5,978 nt of DNA from NCBI GenBank assembly GCA_004376485.1, contig SOJT01000163.1:1-5978 (forward strand), written 5' to 3'. Shown in pieces: positions 5,540 to 5,978 of the stretch. A model generated the notes under the pieces. The model made no database searches and was not told the origin of the DNA. It saw only the letters and a list, made by a program, of their open reading frames with translations. Origin of the DNA: Candidatus Aerophobota bacterium (GTDB lineage: Bacteria; Aerophobota; Aerophobia; Aerophobales; AE-B3A). The stretch's first letter is position 1, and each line of letters starts with the position of its first letter. The translations under genes were made by a program, and so were the position numbers.

Positions 5540-5978
5540 CTTGTTTAATCAATGTAAAAGGGTTGTGCACCTATTTCTATACTGATGATGGGATTGTCAA
5601 AGCAGTAGATGGGGTTAATTTAAAGATACGTCGGGGTGAGACCTTAGGCGTAGTAGGCGAAAGCGGCTGTGGAAAAAGCGTTACCGCTCTTTCCATTATG
5701 CGATTGATTCCTGCACCTCCAGGAAGGATAACCCGGGGAGAGATATTATATGGGGAAAATAAAGAAAAAAGTGTAGATCTTATCCGGTTAGATTCAAGGG
5801 GAAGCAAGATGAGGAACATTAGAGGGGGAGAAATAGCCATGATCTTTCAGGAACCCATGATTTCCCTGAATCCGGTCTATACCATCGGAGATCAAATAAT
5901 TGAATCCATCATGGTCCATCAAAAGGTAACCAAGAAGGAGGCTAAAGAGCACGCTATCAAGATGCTGGATCGGGTAGG
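5527..5978 (+). CDS. dppD: ABC-transporter ATP-binding protein, OppD/DppD type (3' end beyond window)
   Basis: The partner ATPase; 150 codons are visible and the frame is open to the edge. Reading from TTG 5527 gives METNSCLINVKGLCTYFYTD, then the D-type core: GIVKAVDGV (22-30), RRGETLGVVGESGCGKS with Walker A at 44-51, SVTALSIMRLIPAPPGRI (51-68), which is the D-type signature after Walker A, and the Q-loop in IAMIFQEPMISLNPVYTIGDQI (103-124, Q108). The ABC signature, Walker B, H-loop and C-terminal cysteine region lie beyond the window. The start is inferred: it is the only ATG, GTG or TTG between the upstream in-frame stop (5491-5493) and the conserved INVKGL; the next candidate, TTG 5563, falls inside that conserved strand. 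The gene has no ATG near its front, so an ATG-only search would miss it. It pairs with the F-type ATPase just upstream, most likely as a heterodimer. The symbol is family-level. Confidence 0.9.
   Translation, partial: METNSCLINVKGLCTYFYTDDGIVKAVDGVNLKIRRGETLGVVGESGCGKSVTALSIMRLIPAPPGRITRGEILYGENKEKSVDLIRLDSRGSKMRNIRGGEIAMIFQEPMISLNPVYTIGDQIIESIMVHQKVTKKEAKEHAIKMLDRV

Noticed and set aside
5577..5840. 87-codon - strand ORF opposite the D-type ATPase
   Set aside because: The + strand here encodes conserved ATPase motifs (Walker A, Q-loop) in an unbroken frame, so the reverse ORF is a shadow.
1..5978. CRISPR array, insertion sequence, tRNA or rRNA
   Set aside because: No spaced repeats, transposase motifs, terminal inverted repeats or RNA-gene signatures were found; almost all bases are accounted for by transporter genes.

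Overview
The window holds most of one operon for an ABC importer of the peptide/oligosaccharide (Opp/Dpp, TC 3.A.1.5) superfamily, all on the + strand. In order it carries a large exported substrate-binding protein, two inner-membrane permeases, an OppF/DppF-type ATPase, and the first 150 codons of an OppD/DppD-type ATPase that runs off the right edge. The product would be a five-part importer: the binding protein captures the ligand outside the inner membrane, the permease pair forms the channel, and the ATPase pair drives transport.

The organism is a bacterium with mid-range GC (roughly mid-40s % by eye). It prefers AGA/AGG arginine and ATA isoleucine codons, has clear Shine-Dalgarno sites, and uses GTG and TTG starts. 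The binding protein has a signal-peptidase-I signal and no lipobox cysteine. That fits a diderm cell with a periplasm better than a typical Firmicute, where such proteins are usually lipoproteins. The codon habit is reminiscent of anaerobic or thermophilic lineages (Thermotogota/Atribacterota-like), but this is only an impression and no taxon can be named from this window.

Layout: 1-176 is a leader without a confident gene; it has a 12-bp direct repeat and an imperfect hairpin. 177-2198 is the binding protein. 2199-2264 is a spacer dominated by a perfect 32-nt palindrome directly before the first permease. 2265-3278 is permease B and 3271-4416 is permease C, overlapping by 8 bp. 4440-5462 is the F-type ATPase, with a GTG start after a 23-nt gap. 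5463-5526 is a short spacer. 5527-5978 is the D-type ATPase, with a probable TTG start, incomplete.

The proteins look like a known branch of the superfamily: a binding protein of about 670 residues, a permease C with a long external loop, and a permease B with LPTTGP in place of the usual PGLG region. Relatives in alphaproteobacteria include alpha-galactoside-type uptake systems as I recall them, so the ligand may be an oligosaccharide rather than a peptide; the sequence does not settle this. I see no new enzyme system, CRISPR array, mobile element or RNA gene. The most interesting parts are regulatory: the palindrome that pairs a strong SD-like sequence with a CCTCCT arm next to the permease start, the non-ATG starts, the start-codon hairpin of the last gene, and the F-before-D gene order.
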